Positions 45,151 to 56,469 of a stretch of 64,000 bases of DNA are shown here, piece after piece. The translations under genes were made by a program, and so were the position numbers. The first letter of the stretch is position 1. Every line of letters begins with the position of its first letter. Source of the stretch: Melieria omissa (taxonomy: Eukaryota; Arthropoda; Insecta; Diptera; Ulidiidae); the NCBI GenBank assembly GCA_963971225.1, contig OZ020269.1, forward strand, positions 19,590,921 to 19,654,920, given 5' to 3'. The notes under the pieces were generated by a model. That model was not told the origin of the DNA. It searched no databases and was given only the letters and a program-made list of their open reading frames with translations.

Positions 45151-48100
45151 TAATTAAACTATTTGGCTTTGAACTTAACTGAACTGAGCCGGATTAAATT
45201 GAAGTGAATTGATTTGAATTGAAATAAAATCAACTCAATTGAAAAAGATGAAATAAAATTGAATATATTTGAATATTTTAATAGCATTGAATAAAATTTG
45301 ACAGTTTTAAAAAGAATTGGATTGAACTAAGTTGAGTTGAGTTGAGTGGAGTTGAGTTAAGCAGAATTAATTAGAACTGAATGAAATGAAACAGAATTAA
45401 ATAGAATTGAACAGAATTGAAAAAAATGAAATATTTTTGAACAAAATTGAATATAGTTGAATAATGCTACATTAAATTGAATAATAATTGATTCGATTTG
45501 AGTTCAGTTGATTTGAATTGGATTGAGTTGAATTTAAATGAATTGAATTGAGTTTAATTGAATTGAATTGCGTTGACTAAAGTGGAGTTAAAAAGAAATA
45601 AATACAATTAAATAGCATTGAACATAATTCAACAGAATTGAACAAAATTGAAAATAATTTAACAGAATTGAAGTTAAATTAGGTTGAGTTACATTAAACT
45701 ACAGTAACTTGAATAATAAGTGATTTGAATTGAATTAATAAGAATTTAATATAATTGAATAAAATTGAACCGAATTAAATAAAATTGAATTGAATTACAT
45801 TTTACTCTATAAGAATTAATTTAAATTGAATATGATTAAAAAGAGTTGTATAGAACTGAATAGAATTAAAGAAAATTCAATTACGTTTATTTGATTAAAT
45901 TGAATTTAATTTAATTGTGTTAGGGTAAACATAATTAAATATAATTGAATTGAACTGAGAGTTAAATAGAATCGAATAAGATTCAACAGAATTTGATCGA
46001 ATTGAACAGAATTGAATAGAATTGAATAAAATGGAGTTGAACAGAATTGAATAAAATTTAATAGGAATTAGACTTGAATTGAACTGCATCAAATTTAATA
46101 ATAACAGCATTCAATTCAATTAGAATTGAAAAGCATTGAATAGACTTAACTATATTGAGTAGAATTGAACTGAATAGAATAGAAATTAATTTAATTTAAT
46201 TGCATTGAATCGAATAAGAATTGATTAAGATTAAACAAACTTCAATAGAATTGAATAGGTTTGTAAAAATTTGAATAAAATTGAATGTAATTAAAATGAA
46301 TTGAATTGAATCGAATAAGAATTAGTTTGACTTGAATAAAGAATAAACAAAATTTAATAGAATTTAATAGACTAAAAAAAATTTAATCAAATCAAATAGA
46401 ATAGAATAGAATTGAACATATTTGAATTGAATTGAATTGAATTGAATTGAATTGAATTGAATTGAATTGAATTGAATTGAATTGAATTGAATTGAATTGA
46501 ATTGAATTGAATTGAATTGAATTGAATTGAATTGAATTGAATTGAATTGAATTGAATTGAATTGAATTGAATTGAATTGAATTGAATTGAATTGAATTGA
46601 ATTGAATTGAATTGAATTGAATTGAATTGAATTGAATTGAATTGAATTGAATTGAATTGAATTGAATTGAATGGAATTACATATAATTCTATAAGAATGA
46701 ATTTGAATTGAATAAGATTGAAAAATGATTTATAGAATTGAATTAAATTGAAGAGAATTCAATTACGTTTAATTGAATTTAATTTAATTGTAGGTAAACA
46801 GAGTTAAATATAATTTAATTTAATTGAGAATTAAATAGAATCAAATAAGATTCAACAGAATTGAATGAAATTGAACAGAATTGAATAAAATTTAATAGAA
46901 TTTTGACTTGAATTGAGCAGCGTTAAATTAAATAATAATTGAATTCAATTCAATAAGACTAAAAGAAAATTTAATTAAAAAACATTGAATAGAGTTCAAG
47001 TCGATTGACTAGAATTGAACTGAATTCAATAGAGCAGAAATTTAATTGGATTAAATTGAATTGAATTTAATTTAATTGTCGGTAAACAGAGTTAAATATA
47101 ATTGAATGGAATTGAGAATTAAATAGAATCAAATAAGATTCAACATAATTGAATGGAATTGAACAGAATTGAATACAATTTATTATAATTTTGACTTGAA
47201 TTGAACTGCGTTAAATTGAATAATAATTGAATTCAATTCAATAAGACTAATAGAAAATTGAATTGAAAAGCATTGAATGAAGTTCAACTCTATTGACTAG
47301 AATTGAACTGAATTGAATAAAACAGAAATTAATTTAATTTAATTGCATTGAATCGAATGGGAATTGATTAAGGTCAAACAAAATTCAAAATGAAATGAAT
47401 TTAATTTAATTGCATTGAATCGAATGAGAATTGATTAAGGTCAAATAAAATTCAATAGCATTGAATTCGTTTGTAAAAAATTGAATGAATTTTAATAGAA
47501 TTGAACAGAATTAAATTTAATCAAATAAGTTTTCGTTTGACTTGAATAAAGAATAAACTAAGTAAATTTAATTGAATTGAATACACTAAAAAAAATGAAT
47601 AAAATCGAGTAGAAAGAATGGAATATAATTGAACAGATTTAAATTTAATTGAATTGGATTGCATTGAATCGAATAAGAATTGGTTTGACTTGAATGAAGA
47701 ATATTCGTATTGAATAGAATTGAACAAACTTGAATTGAATTGAATTGGATTGCATCGAATTGAATAAGAATTGGTTTTAGTTGAATAAAGATTAAGCAGA
47801 AATTAATAGAATTGAATACACTAAAAAGAATTGAACAGATTTAAATAGATATGAATTGCATTTCATTGAAAAGAATTCATAAAATTTAATTTAATTTAAT
47901 TGCACTGAACGGAATTGAGAAAGAACTTAATTAAATTAAGTTGAGCTGAATAGAATTAAATACAATTGAAAAGCATTGAATAAAACTAAAGTGAATAACA
48001 TGAAATTGAATAGAACTGAATGGGAATTGGTTGAAAGTGACTAAAATTGAACAGAAAATGAAATAGAACCAAACCAAGTTTAGCAAAATTGAGGAAAGTT

Positions 48101-48250
48101 GAATTGGGCTGTAGAGTTGAATTGATTTGAAATGTTGAATTAAATTGCAAAAAAATTTAAATGAATTGAATACAATTTAATTTAATTATGTATAATAATT
48201 TAATTTATAATTAAATTTAATTAAATTCAATATAAATAAAATTTAAAGGA
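45151..48250. repeat. 3-kb region of decayed TTGAA pentamers
   Basis: Nearly the whole interval consists of diverged ATTGA/TTGAA words around the pure array at 46422-46672. Within it, longer segments are themselves duplicated: a roughly 290-bp segment beginning GACTTGAATTGA recurs at 46905 and 47193, with a more diverged copy at 46071. Frames such as 45895-46110 are repeat artefacts. Confidence 0.9.
46422..46672. repeat. Pure (TTGAA)n array
   Basis: About 50 perfect tandem copies, the youngest core of the 3-kb pentamer region. Confidence 0.97.
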
Positions 48251-48324
48251 ATTTAATAGGAATTAAATTATATTAAATTAAATTTCAATTTTGTTTTCTC
48301 TTTCATTTAAACACTCACTCACAG

Positions 48325-48569
48325 CTTTGTGACTTGTTGCATGTGCAACAAACGCATTTGCCGCAAAGGCAAATGTAGCAATTGGCTGCCGACAACTGCA
48401 CAATGGGAGTGTCAGCTGTGCCACTCCTCCAAGGAGTCGCTGGCGCAGACATCCTCCTGGGTGGCCGAACAGATGTCCTTCAACCAGCAAAAGTTCGTCT
48501 ATCCGATGCGGGCGCGAAGCGAAATCTATATACCAATCAGTGATTGCCACGACCAATCCAGCACCACAT
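48325..48569 (+). CDS. Internal exon: FYVE-related zinc finger (Rab-effector type)
   Basis: A good acceptor (pyrimidine-rich TTTTGTTTTCTCTTTCATTT, then ACTCACAG) precedes 48325. A strong donor, CACAT|GTAAGT, follows 48569. The exon starts with one base that completes the two left by the exon at 4877-5265. The product reads FVTCCMCNKRICRKGKC, then WECQLCHSSKESLAQTSSWV, then MSFNQQKFVYPMRARSEIYI. C-x2-C-x4-C-x4-C followed by W-x-C-x2-C and an alpha-helical S-W matches zinc pairs two to four of the rabphilin/MyRIP/melanophilin finger, which with a flanking helix binds Rab3/Rab27 GTPases on vesicles. The first cysteine pair is absent here and should come from an upstream exon I did not find. Family call is by motif memory only. 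Confidence 0.75.
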
Positions 48570-48688
48570 GTAAGTCGCTAATGATTCTCGAGTTGATTGC
48601 ACTTTTCAATTGAGTGTTAATTGAGTATTCACAAAGCAACGATAATTAACAAATGAATGCGACATTGTGTTTGGTTGGTTTCTTGCAG
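48570..48688 (+). other. Short intron (119 bp)
   Basis: GTAAGT donor, TTTCTTGCAG acceptor. Both flanking exons share one reading frame across it. Confidence 0.75.
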
Positions 48689-48844
48689 TTTTCGAGAGTG
48701 CCAGCGAACTGGGCGCCAGCACACACACCATTAGCGCCGAGCAGAAGCTGAAGATACGCGAATATGTAGAGGAAGTGGTGGCCAATATGCTGGGCGGTTC
48801 ATTGGATCACATACGCGTTGATCAAATGACCAGAAGTGAAAATT
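48689..48844 (+). CDS. Internal exon following the zinc finger
   Basis: Acceptor TTGGTTTCTTGCAG, donor AAATT|GTAAGT. The starting phase (two bases) exactly accepts the one base left by the previous exon. The product is FESASELGASTHTIS followed by a predicted amphipathic helix AEQKLKIREYVEEVVANMLG and then GSLDHIRVDQMTRSEN. MyRIP/melanophilin proteins likewise have a helical segment C-terminal to the finger. One base is left over, so the gene continues downstream. Confidence 0.75.
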
Positions 48845-50698
48845 GTAAGTACCAGAAAGAAACAAGAGAATTTGTAGTTTTCAAAAGCTCAGCAACACGC
48901 AACAGCTTTGGTGCGTTGTGCTGAATGTTGCCGCCCAATAGAAGACTTTGCTTTGAGATGCTCTGGGCGTCAACATCTGGCACAAGCTTTAAGCTTTGCA
49001 CTGTTAAAGTGTAGCATACCTTCAGGCTGTCCAACCAACAGTTGTTGCATACTTTCAGTACTCACAGTGCTTACAGCTGCGTAACAGCACTGTTAGTTCA
49101 CATTAAGTAATGCAATTGCACCAACCATGTTGTGCAAATTAATTAACATTTTTGACATTTTTTCGCACTCAAATGCTGCGCACACACAGATTTGCAACTC
49201 TTTGCCAATTATCACTCGAAATTGAGCAACCTTTTCATTAGTTTGGAAAACGAATTGTGCAGCAAAGCACTCAACCGAGGTGAGTTTGGTTTTCACTTAA
49301 CGGTCGACTAATTTCTGCCAATTGCTACTCCTGCATCTATGTTGTTTTTTGCCATTTAATGAATTAACAAATAATGTAATTTACCGTTGAATTGTGTTGC
49401 ATTGAAGATCGTTTGCATGTTGTTGTTTTATCGTAGGCCGCATGTTTAATTCTTAGTTGAGTCGCCAGACGTGTCAGCTAATTTGTAATCGTTTACAGTA
49501 GTTTACTATAATGTGCATTAGAAAAATGTTGCCGTGCGTATACGTAACATTAATTCAGCGCAATTGAACGCACACGCGAAAGGTTACAGTGCGCTCGAAT
49601 GTTGTCTGCAGCACACTTGCAGCAACAAACTGCGCGCTTTATGTGGCCAACAGTGGATTTGTGTGCTTGTATGGTCGGTAAAGTGCAGAGAATATTGGCT
49701 CGTGTTGTCGAAAATCTCTGGACGCTACGATTTGGCTATTTCAGCTGGCAATTTCGACGCTCGTAAAACACTTGATTGCTGTCTGCCTGCCTGCATGCTT
49801 AGGTGTTGTTGCCAGAGTAACTTGTACAACTTAAAGGCTCAGCGCTTCTCCTTACTCATCTCAGCTCTCTTATCGCTTATCAACGCTTCGCGCGGCTATT
49901 GTGACTATTATCAATTAGTGCAACACAATCGGAATCGCCTTGGATGTTGGCACAGTTTGTTTTGATTGTGTGCTTTATTTTCTTATCTCTCAGCGTACAC
50001 AGAACTCGTATTGGTCAACCATGACTACAAGTTTGCGACTTGTTGCTATTAAGTAATACAATCTAAGATATTATTTCCAAATTCCAGCGCCTTTACAATC
50101 ACATAAATTAATCAGTGAAAGATTTCGAGAACGTGGCGCCATGCATTGATAAAGATCTACGAAAGGAAACCTCCTAAATTAACATTTACGACTTGTTTAT
50201 CTATGAAGTTCTAGCTGAACTATTTAACGAAATTCTTAACAATTGGCAACAATTAAACAATTTGCATGTTGGTTTAATTAATGAAAAAGGTTTTTATTTT
50301 TATTTAAAGTTTTGTATTCTTTTTTTTGTTGTACCAAAGTAGCTGAAGACAGCAGTTGACTGCATAAATAAATCATAATAAATTAGTTTGTTGGCTTCTC
50401 AGTGGTCATTACAAAGTGAATAGGAGAATTTGTTTTAAATTGCTAATTGTTTTTGGTCATTTATATCTTGAAGAACCACAACCAAAAGATGTGCTAAGCA
50501 AAAATGATTTAGTGTAGGCAAGAAATTAAAGGAACGAAGCCTGGAGGCAAAGACGGTTCAGTTTCGTTGTTCAACACATTGAGTGGTAATCTACGAGAAT
50601 ATCTGAACGACCGCACAAGGAGGTTTAAATTAAAATAATTAATTAAAAAGTTGTTAAAACATAAAAAAATAAAATTAATTAATTACAAAATAAATTAA
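48845..50698. other. Intron and downstream sequence, no other gene
   Basis: The 143-codon plus frame 49534-49965 lacks ATG at its listed start and is cysteine-clustered in an unprotein-like way. No repeat of note. Confidence 0.4.
49994..50052 (+). CDS. Possible short terminal exon
   Basis: A very good acceptor (TTTATTTTCTTATCTCTCAG) ends at 49993. Joined to the one base left at 48844, the frame reads S-YTELVLVNHDYKFATCCY and stops at 50050-50052. Phase and acceptor fit, but eighteen codons can be open by chance, and an unseen exon may be the true next one. Confidence 0.25.
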
Positions 50699-50699
50699 T

Positions 50700-51550
50700 T
50701 AAAAAATAAAATAAAATAAAATAAAATAAAATAAAATAAAATAAAATAAAATAAAATAAAATAAAATAAAATAAAATAAAATAAGTAAAATAAAATCAAG
50801 TAAAATAAAATAAAATAAAATAAAATAAAATAAAATAAAATAAAATAAAATAAAATAAAATAAAACAAAATAAAATAAAATAAAATAAAAATAAAATAAA
50901 ATAAAATAAAATAAAATAAAATAAAATAAAATAAAATAAAATAAAATAAAATAAAATAAAATAAAATAAAATAAAATAAAATAAAATAAAATAAAATAAA
51001 ATAAAATAAAATAAAATAAAATAAAACAAAATCAAATCAAATAAAATAAAATCAAGTAACATAAACTAAAATAAAATAAAATAAAATAAAATAAAATAAA
51101 TTAAATTAAGTAAAATAAAACAAAATTAAATTAATTAAATAAGTTAAATAAATAAAATAAATAAAATAAATAAAATAAAATAAAATAAAATAAAATAAAA
51201 TAAAATAAAATAAAATAAAATAAAATAAAATAAAATAAAATAAAATAAAATAAAATAAAATAAAATAAAATAAAATAAAATAAAATAAAATAAAATAAAA
51301 TAAAATAAAATAAATAAAATAAATAAATTAAATAAAACAAATTAAAAATAAAATAAAATAAAAACAAGTAAAATTACATAAAACAAAATTAAAATCAAAT
51401 CAAATAAAAAAAACAAAATAAAATACAAAAAGTAAAATGAACTAGAACAAAATTAAATTAAATCAAATCAAAAAAATAAAATGAAATAAAAAAAAATAAA
51501 ATAAAATTAATTAAATTTTTTTAAAATAAAATAAAATATAATAAAATAAA
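50700..51550. repeat. (AAAAT)n pentanucleotide array
   Basis: Two long nearly pure blocks (about 50705-51040 and 51165-51312) joined and followed by degenerate copies with AAATT and AAATC variants. Minus frames here are FILFY artefacts. Confidence 0.97.
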
Positions 51551-51980
51551 ATAGACTAACAGCGAAACTAGAGAGCGCGGTTACTTATAGCAAAATGTTT
51601 AGATTAAACACATATTTGAAACGAATTTGAACCTCAAATCCCTCTTTGAATATTAGTTATTTATTACATACTTATCAATTATACTCTACAAATTTCATTC
51701 CATTATCTGTGTTATTATAAAAACTCTTTTTATTATGGCTATTAATCAGACAGATAGACCCTTCAAAAAGATACATTAATATTCCGATGTTTAGACACTT
51801 GTTTGACTTAACTATTCAGCAAAATTCGCTAACCCCATTATATGCTTTCGACTTTATGGTTTTTACAGTGGCACAAGATTTGCTTAAATTATCTAAATGG
51901 CACAGATTAATTTTAACCAGAGATAAAAATGCGTAAATTGAAAAACAAAATACAACATTTTTTTGTCGTTTTTTTGCCAA
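51551..51980. other. AT-rich sequence, no gene
   Basis: Nothing recognised. Confidence 0.3.
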
Positions 51981-53600
51981 GAGCCCAAATCACTCATAAC
52001 TCACTCGCTCGCAGACACGCACACGCCCATAGACATAGTCAAACGTACACTGGCGCGTATGAGTAACGTTTTTTGCTCACAAGTAACTAAAACCACAGCA
52101 GACAATAAATAAGCACGATTAGAGCGTTCGATATGTTCTACACGCTGCCGAAGAGTATTAACGCTGTCGACAGGTGCTCAAGAATAGCAAATAGTAACGG
52201 CGGAAAAAAATCCCTTTTTGCTGGCAAAAAAAGTACGCATGGCTTTGGCTGATTACGTGCAAAAACGAATATAACAACAACAACAACAGTAATCAACAAT
52301 CAGTAACACAGCCAAGAGCTGTGAAAATATGGCAAAGCGGCAAACGTAATTCACCAACGCAGCAACTCACCACACTGCGCCAGCAAGCGGCCGCCGCGTA
52401 CGTAGCGCTCAAAAAATTCAACTCAAATTCATTTTCAGTTGAGATACGCGCGGCGCCGCGTTCAAATCGGTAATCAAACAACTGATTTCAAGTCGTGGAA
52501 TATACAACGAATTGGGGCTTTTACTTTTATTTTCTTCTATTTGTGGTTTTTTCATAATTTATTGTTGACAAAATTCTTTTGTACAACGACTGAAACATTT
52601 GCCGTTAATTTCTTAAGCCAATCTAGTCAGTGCCGTTGCGCGCATTTTAGTGTAAAGGAAACGAGTAAAAATAAAGCAATTTACTTGCAAATATTTGGTT
52701 TTTATAGCTTCGCTGATAACGGTGTCGAATTGTTATTGTGCTGCGAGTGCTGCCGGCCAGTGTTTGCCACCGTCATTCCACCGACATATTACAGCGAGGA
52801 AATAATAAAAAATAAAACCAAATTACAACAACAAAAAGTGCGCTTGAAAAGCAATCAAAAATCAAAAAAATTTAACAACCAATTGTGCACGAATTGCTGC
52901 CAAAAGTGTTTCACGTGAAAGACGCAGCAACAGCAGCAGCAGCCACACCACCAAGGCGTCCATTAGACGTGTATTAAAAAAAAAATCGAATTTTAACGCT
53001 TTAGCAACCGTGTTAAGTGATGTTGTTGTTGTTTCTATTGTTGCCATCGAGTTATAATGATTGCTGCAGCATTGTTGTTGTTTGTGTTGTGTTTTATTGA
53101 AATTTTGTTTGAAACTGTCGCTAAATTGCTCGCCAGCGCCGGCACTGACCTTTTAACACAAACACACACACATAGACGCACACATCGATAGATAGACACA
53201 ACGAACAGCCGAATGCGAACAGACAGACAGTCAAACAACAATCTATACATTATCAACGCTAATGATATGCTACCGTCTGTGCGAAAAACAACAAGCAACA
53301 ACAACAAGAAAACGCCTTTTTTTATTTTTTTTAATGACAAAATTGAGTCCGAACAAGTTTTTGGAAATTTTGCGCCGCATCTTCACCCGGACATTTAATG
53401 CAATAATTTATGCAAAATTTGCAACGGCACGAAACATGCAACATTGAAACGTTGTTGTTGTTGTTATCTCATAGATACACAAACATAAATATTGTGTGTA
53501 CCGACAAAATATTTGCGGTAAATGCTGCACTGTCAGACTGCAGCATGGGTTGCATGCCAATGAGTTCAGCTGGAGCTGCGTGTGTTGTTCAATTTTTTTT
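51981..53600 (+). promoter_or_regulatory. Candidate promoter and long 5' leader
   Basis: Composition becomes GC-richer with GCGGCCGCCGCG at 52387. A match to the fly initiator, TCAGTT, lies at 52435-52440 (+1 at 52437), and AATCG in the downstream-element window matches four of five RGWYV positions at best. Long CAGCAGCAG, (CAA)n and CACACACACA runs follow, as in fly 5' leaders. The 159-codon frame 52439-52918 has no ATG. ATGs such as 53019 open only short frames. The coding part, if any, would lie beyond this stretch or the window. Confidence 0.25.
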
Positions 53601-54339
53601 TAATAATTTTTTGTTTTTTTCTTCTTGCATTTTTTATTTATTTTTTTTTTATTTTTTGTGTTGCTTATTTCATTTCTATTAGCATTAAAACAATGTGCTC
53701 TATGCGTTTAGCTACAACCGTTTTGGTTCAAAGTTATTAGTGAATTTATTTGCACGTATTTTGGTTGGTTGACCTTGAAATTTAAAATTGCCCACAAAAC
53801 CTTAAAGATAAGCAGCACTGTGACAATTTTTTTACGGAACTAAACAAAAGTGAATCAACTCTCAATGGTACTTGCTGCAAGTGAATAACATTGAAAAATT
53901 TTGATAAAATCATTTACTAATGTTTATGCATTGATATAGAATTTTGTGAGCATTGATCTACTAAAGATTTTTCAATTATTAAAACTAATAGTTAAACTAA
54001 TAAAATATAATTTTGTGAGCATTGTTCTACGAATCATTTTCAATTATTAAAACTAATAGTTAAACTAATCAAATAAATTACATAACGGCTTTGCCGAGTA
54101 CCATAATGAATATAAAGGTGTCATAATTCCCTGAAACAGTGCTTTTATAAGTTTTTTACAATATTTGTTATCTTAGGGCCGATAAATAATATTAATATTT
54201 ATTTATTGCTGACTCAATTTTTGCTTTGTCCAATATTTTTGATAGCGTTGTCTACAGTTTGAATATTTATATTCAGATCGTATCAACAAGCCTAACATAC
54301 GTAGATGGTATTTGGTTACTTAGTATTGATCCAGAAAGC
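53601..54339. other. AT-rich sequence with one direct duplication
   Basis: AATTTTGTGAGCATTG..CTAC followed by TTTTCAATTATTAAAACTAA occurs at 53940 and again 71 bp on. No gene. Confidence 0.5.
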
Positions 54340-55120
54340 TGCTCAACCTATACCTAGGTTAGGTTAGGTTAAAGAAGAAGAGTCTGCGGCATGCACTTCC
54401 ACCCGAAGACCCCTTTGGGTCCGTTGGGAATCTTTTCATTCTTTAAAATACTGGTGCCCTTCCCTATCCTTGCAGATCCAGACGGGATCATTTGGGAACC
54501 ATTTGGTCTTGGCAAGGAAATTGTGTAGATCAGTAATCTGTGCATTAGCTATTTCCATAAGCCCGTCGAAGAACTTGGGGCTAGATCCGGAGCCGTCATT
54601 CGTGCAGTGATCGACAATGGCATAACAGGTGTTCGATTGATTCCACTGCATCTTCGTCTTCGCAGCTTCTGCATAGATCGTCGGTCGCCAGACGCCACTT
54701 GCAGAGCATTACACTTATGGCGCAGTAAAGCTGTTGTTGGTCTAAAGCTATTGAAATCCCATAAGCTCAGTGGTTCCTGAGCTTACGGAGCACTGCCGCA
54801 AGAGTGAGATTGCCAGACAAGGACTTTTATCGCAGCTGTCGGTCCAAAGACGAAAACTAAACGGTGCTTTACTTTATATGCCGGTTTCTAGCCAAAACAA
54901 CGAGGTTCTTCATAGGCTCAACAACTGCTTCTACAGCATAGGTTCTTCGCAGCTTTCACCTCAGAGAAAAAGCGCGTTTCATATTGGAATCTTTGTGGTT
55001 CCCAGCAACGTAAAGAAGAAGCCGTGAAGAAGACTCAATCTGGTGCAAGAAGGATCCATTTCCTTGTGCTAAAGTTAGTTCTTGCAGAAGAAGGTTCCCA
55101 CTTCAACCTAACCTTACCTA
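54340..55120 (-). mobile_element. Unclassified retroelement fragment
   Basis: GC content and texture are unlike the flanks. The minus-strand frame near 54650-54436 ends DLHNFLAKTKWFPNDPVWIC followed by KDREGHQYFKE, a conserved-looking C-terminus. Frames beyond are broken. The block is bounded by CCTAGGTTAGGTTAGG (54354) and AACCTAACCTTACCTAA (55105), the motifs seen at other remnant ends here. Confidence 0.4.
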
Positions 55121-55289
55121 ATTTACTCACTATTGCTTAGATCACTAACGGTCAGAAATTAGTAAGTTTTTTCATGTGAATTTTCCAAGTCCGAGATCTG
55201 CTATTCTATGCTTACATACTTGCGTGGTTAACTGAAAGTTCAAGTTACAAAAATGCTCTCCAGGAATGCTTAAGGCGTTGCTATTGTGT

Positions 55290-55618
55290 CTTCTTCTTCT
55301 TGACTGGCACGACAGCCCGATTACGAGACTAAGGTCTAGCTACCCGCAACCATCCATGTTGTGCGTGTGAATTTTTACAAGGTTGCAAGGGACCTACAGT
55401 TTTTATGCCGATTCCGAACGGCGAGTTGGGAGCTTTTTCATAGACAATTTTTACTCTCAGAGGTTTGCCATTTCCTGCTGAGAGGACAGCCGCCGAAAGA
55501 AAACTTTGTGTTTTTCTTTTTTTTTTTGGTGTTAGCAGCAACGGAGTCTTGAACCTGGGTTCGAGCGTCGCATTCGACTCGCGACCCAGCGCACTAGCCA
55601 GCTGAGCTACGGTGGCTA
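55290..55618 (-). mobile_element. tRNA-derived SINE, copy 1
   Basis: Bounded by a perfect 13-bp target duplication GTTGCTATTGTGT (55277-55289 and 55619-55631). On the minus strand it starts with a tRNA-like head: GTAGCTCAGCTGGCTAGTGC contains a perfect A box and GGTTCAAGACTCC a near B box. A body including TTTCGGCGGCTGTCCTCTCA and GGAAATGGCAAACCTCTGAG follows, then an (AAG)n tail. Copy 2 at 61257-61571 matches it over the whole length. Frames seen in it are not proteins. Confidence 0.93.
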
Positions 55619-55631
55619 GTTGCTATTGTGT

Positions 55632-56460
55632 GCTTTAAGAAAATCGATGATGTTAGTTAAGTTGGAATTAAAAACCAAACTGTCTAATGATCTCCACGAT
55701 CTTTCAATAACTTATTGTTTCAGTACTGCGAAGAAGGGTTTACACATGTATTTTATTAAGTATAGTATACTTAACTAAATTGTTGTATGTTTGTACTTAT
55801 GGCTCATTAAACTTGAAATGTATATTTCATCACATTGCAGGCCGATGATCTGTGATTTCTGCGCACAATAACAATTTGTCTGTCAATAATTATAATTATA
55901 TGTTACCTCGTAAAGGAAGTCACAAACGTTTTAGAATTTAATATAAATGAAATAATATAAAAAAGATTAATGGATTAGTGGATTTAAGTGTTCAAAGGTA
56001 AAGCAGCAAATTCAGAGCAAATTCAGCTAATCGTAAAAAAATTTACGGCACATGAATTTTTTACAACTTTTGTTAATCTAATTGGTTGTTAGCGGGGCAG
56101 AATAGTAAACTTGCTGTTAGTTAGAGTAGTATTAGACTTCTTTTTACAATCATTACGTCAAAGTAATGACATTTGCAAAAGAAAAGACATTTGCAAAGAA
56201 AAGATTTCGTAAAAACTGGAATGAATAATATCTTTGGCCGTAAGGAATAACAGCCAAAGTCGATTTTATGAAGTTTTCAGGGGAGCACTTTTAATTTTTG
56301 AATTTGCTTTAGATTACACTAGATAAATTTTAGATTTTTGGGCGTAAAACATTCATTTTATGAGCAAAAGCCATAGAATTTTGTGTAGTAGTACATTTGA
56401 ATACGACGAACTCAATTTTGTCCTAACTCGACTTTGGCTTTTATTCCTTACGGCCACAGA
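55632..56460. other. AT-rich sequence, no gene
   Basis: ATCTTTGGCCGTAAGGAATA at 56230 and its inverted counterpart TATTCCTTACGGCCACAGAT at 56442 frame a roughly 230-bp segment, possibly a decayed inverted-repeat element. Confidence 0.4.
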
Positions 56461-56469
56461 TATGTTGAA

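Noticed and set aside
49534..49965. 143-codon plus frame after the zinc-finger exons
   Set aside because: No ATG at its start, unnatural cysteine clusters, wrong phase relation to the preceding exon.
50796..51367. Minus-strand frames rich in FILFY
   Set aside because: Artefacts of the AAAAT array.
52439..52918. 159-codon plus frame
   Set aside because: Opens at TTG within a leader-like region, low-complexity composition, no family resemblance.
55329..55541. Frames containing SAAVLSAGNGKPLRVK (also at 61184-61456)
   Set aside because: They are translations of the SINE body; similar predicted proteins would be repeat artefacts.
55575..55618. Functional tRNA gene on the minus strand
   Set aside because: The A box is perfect but the cloverleaf does not close and the sequence continues into a SINE body with target duplications.
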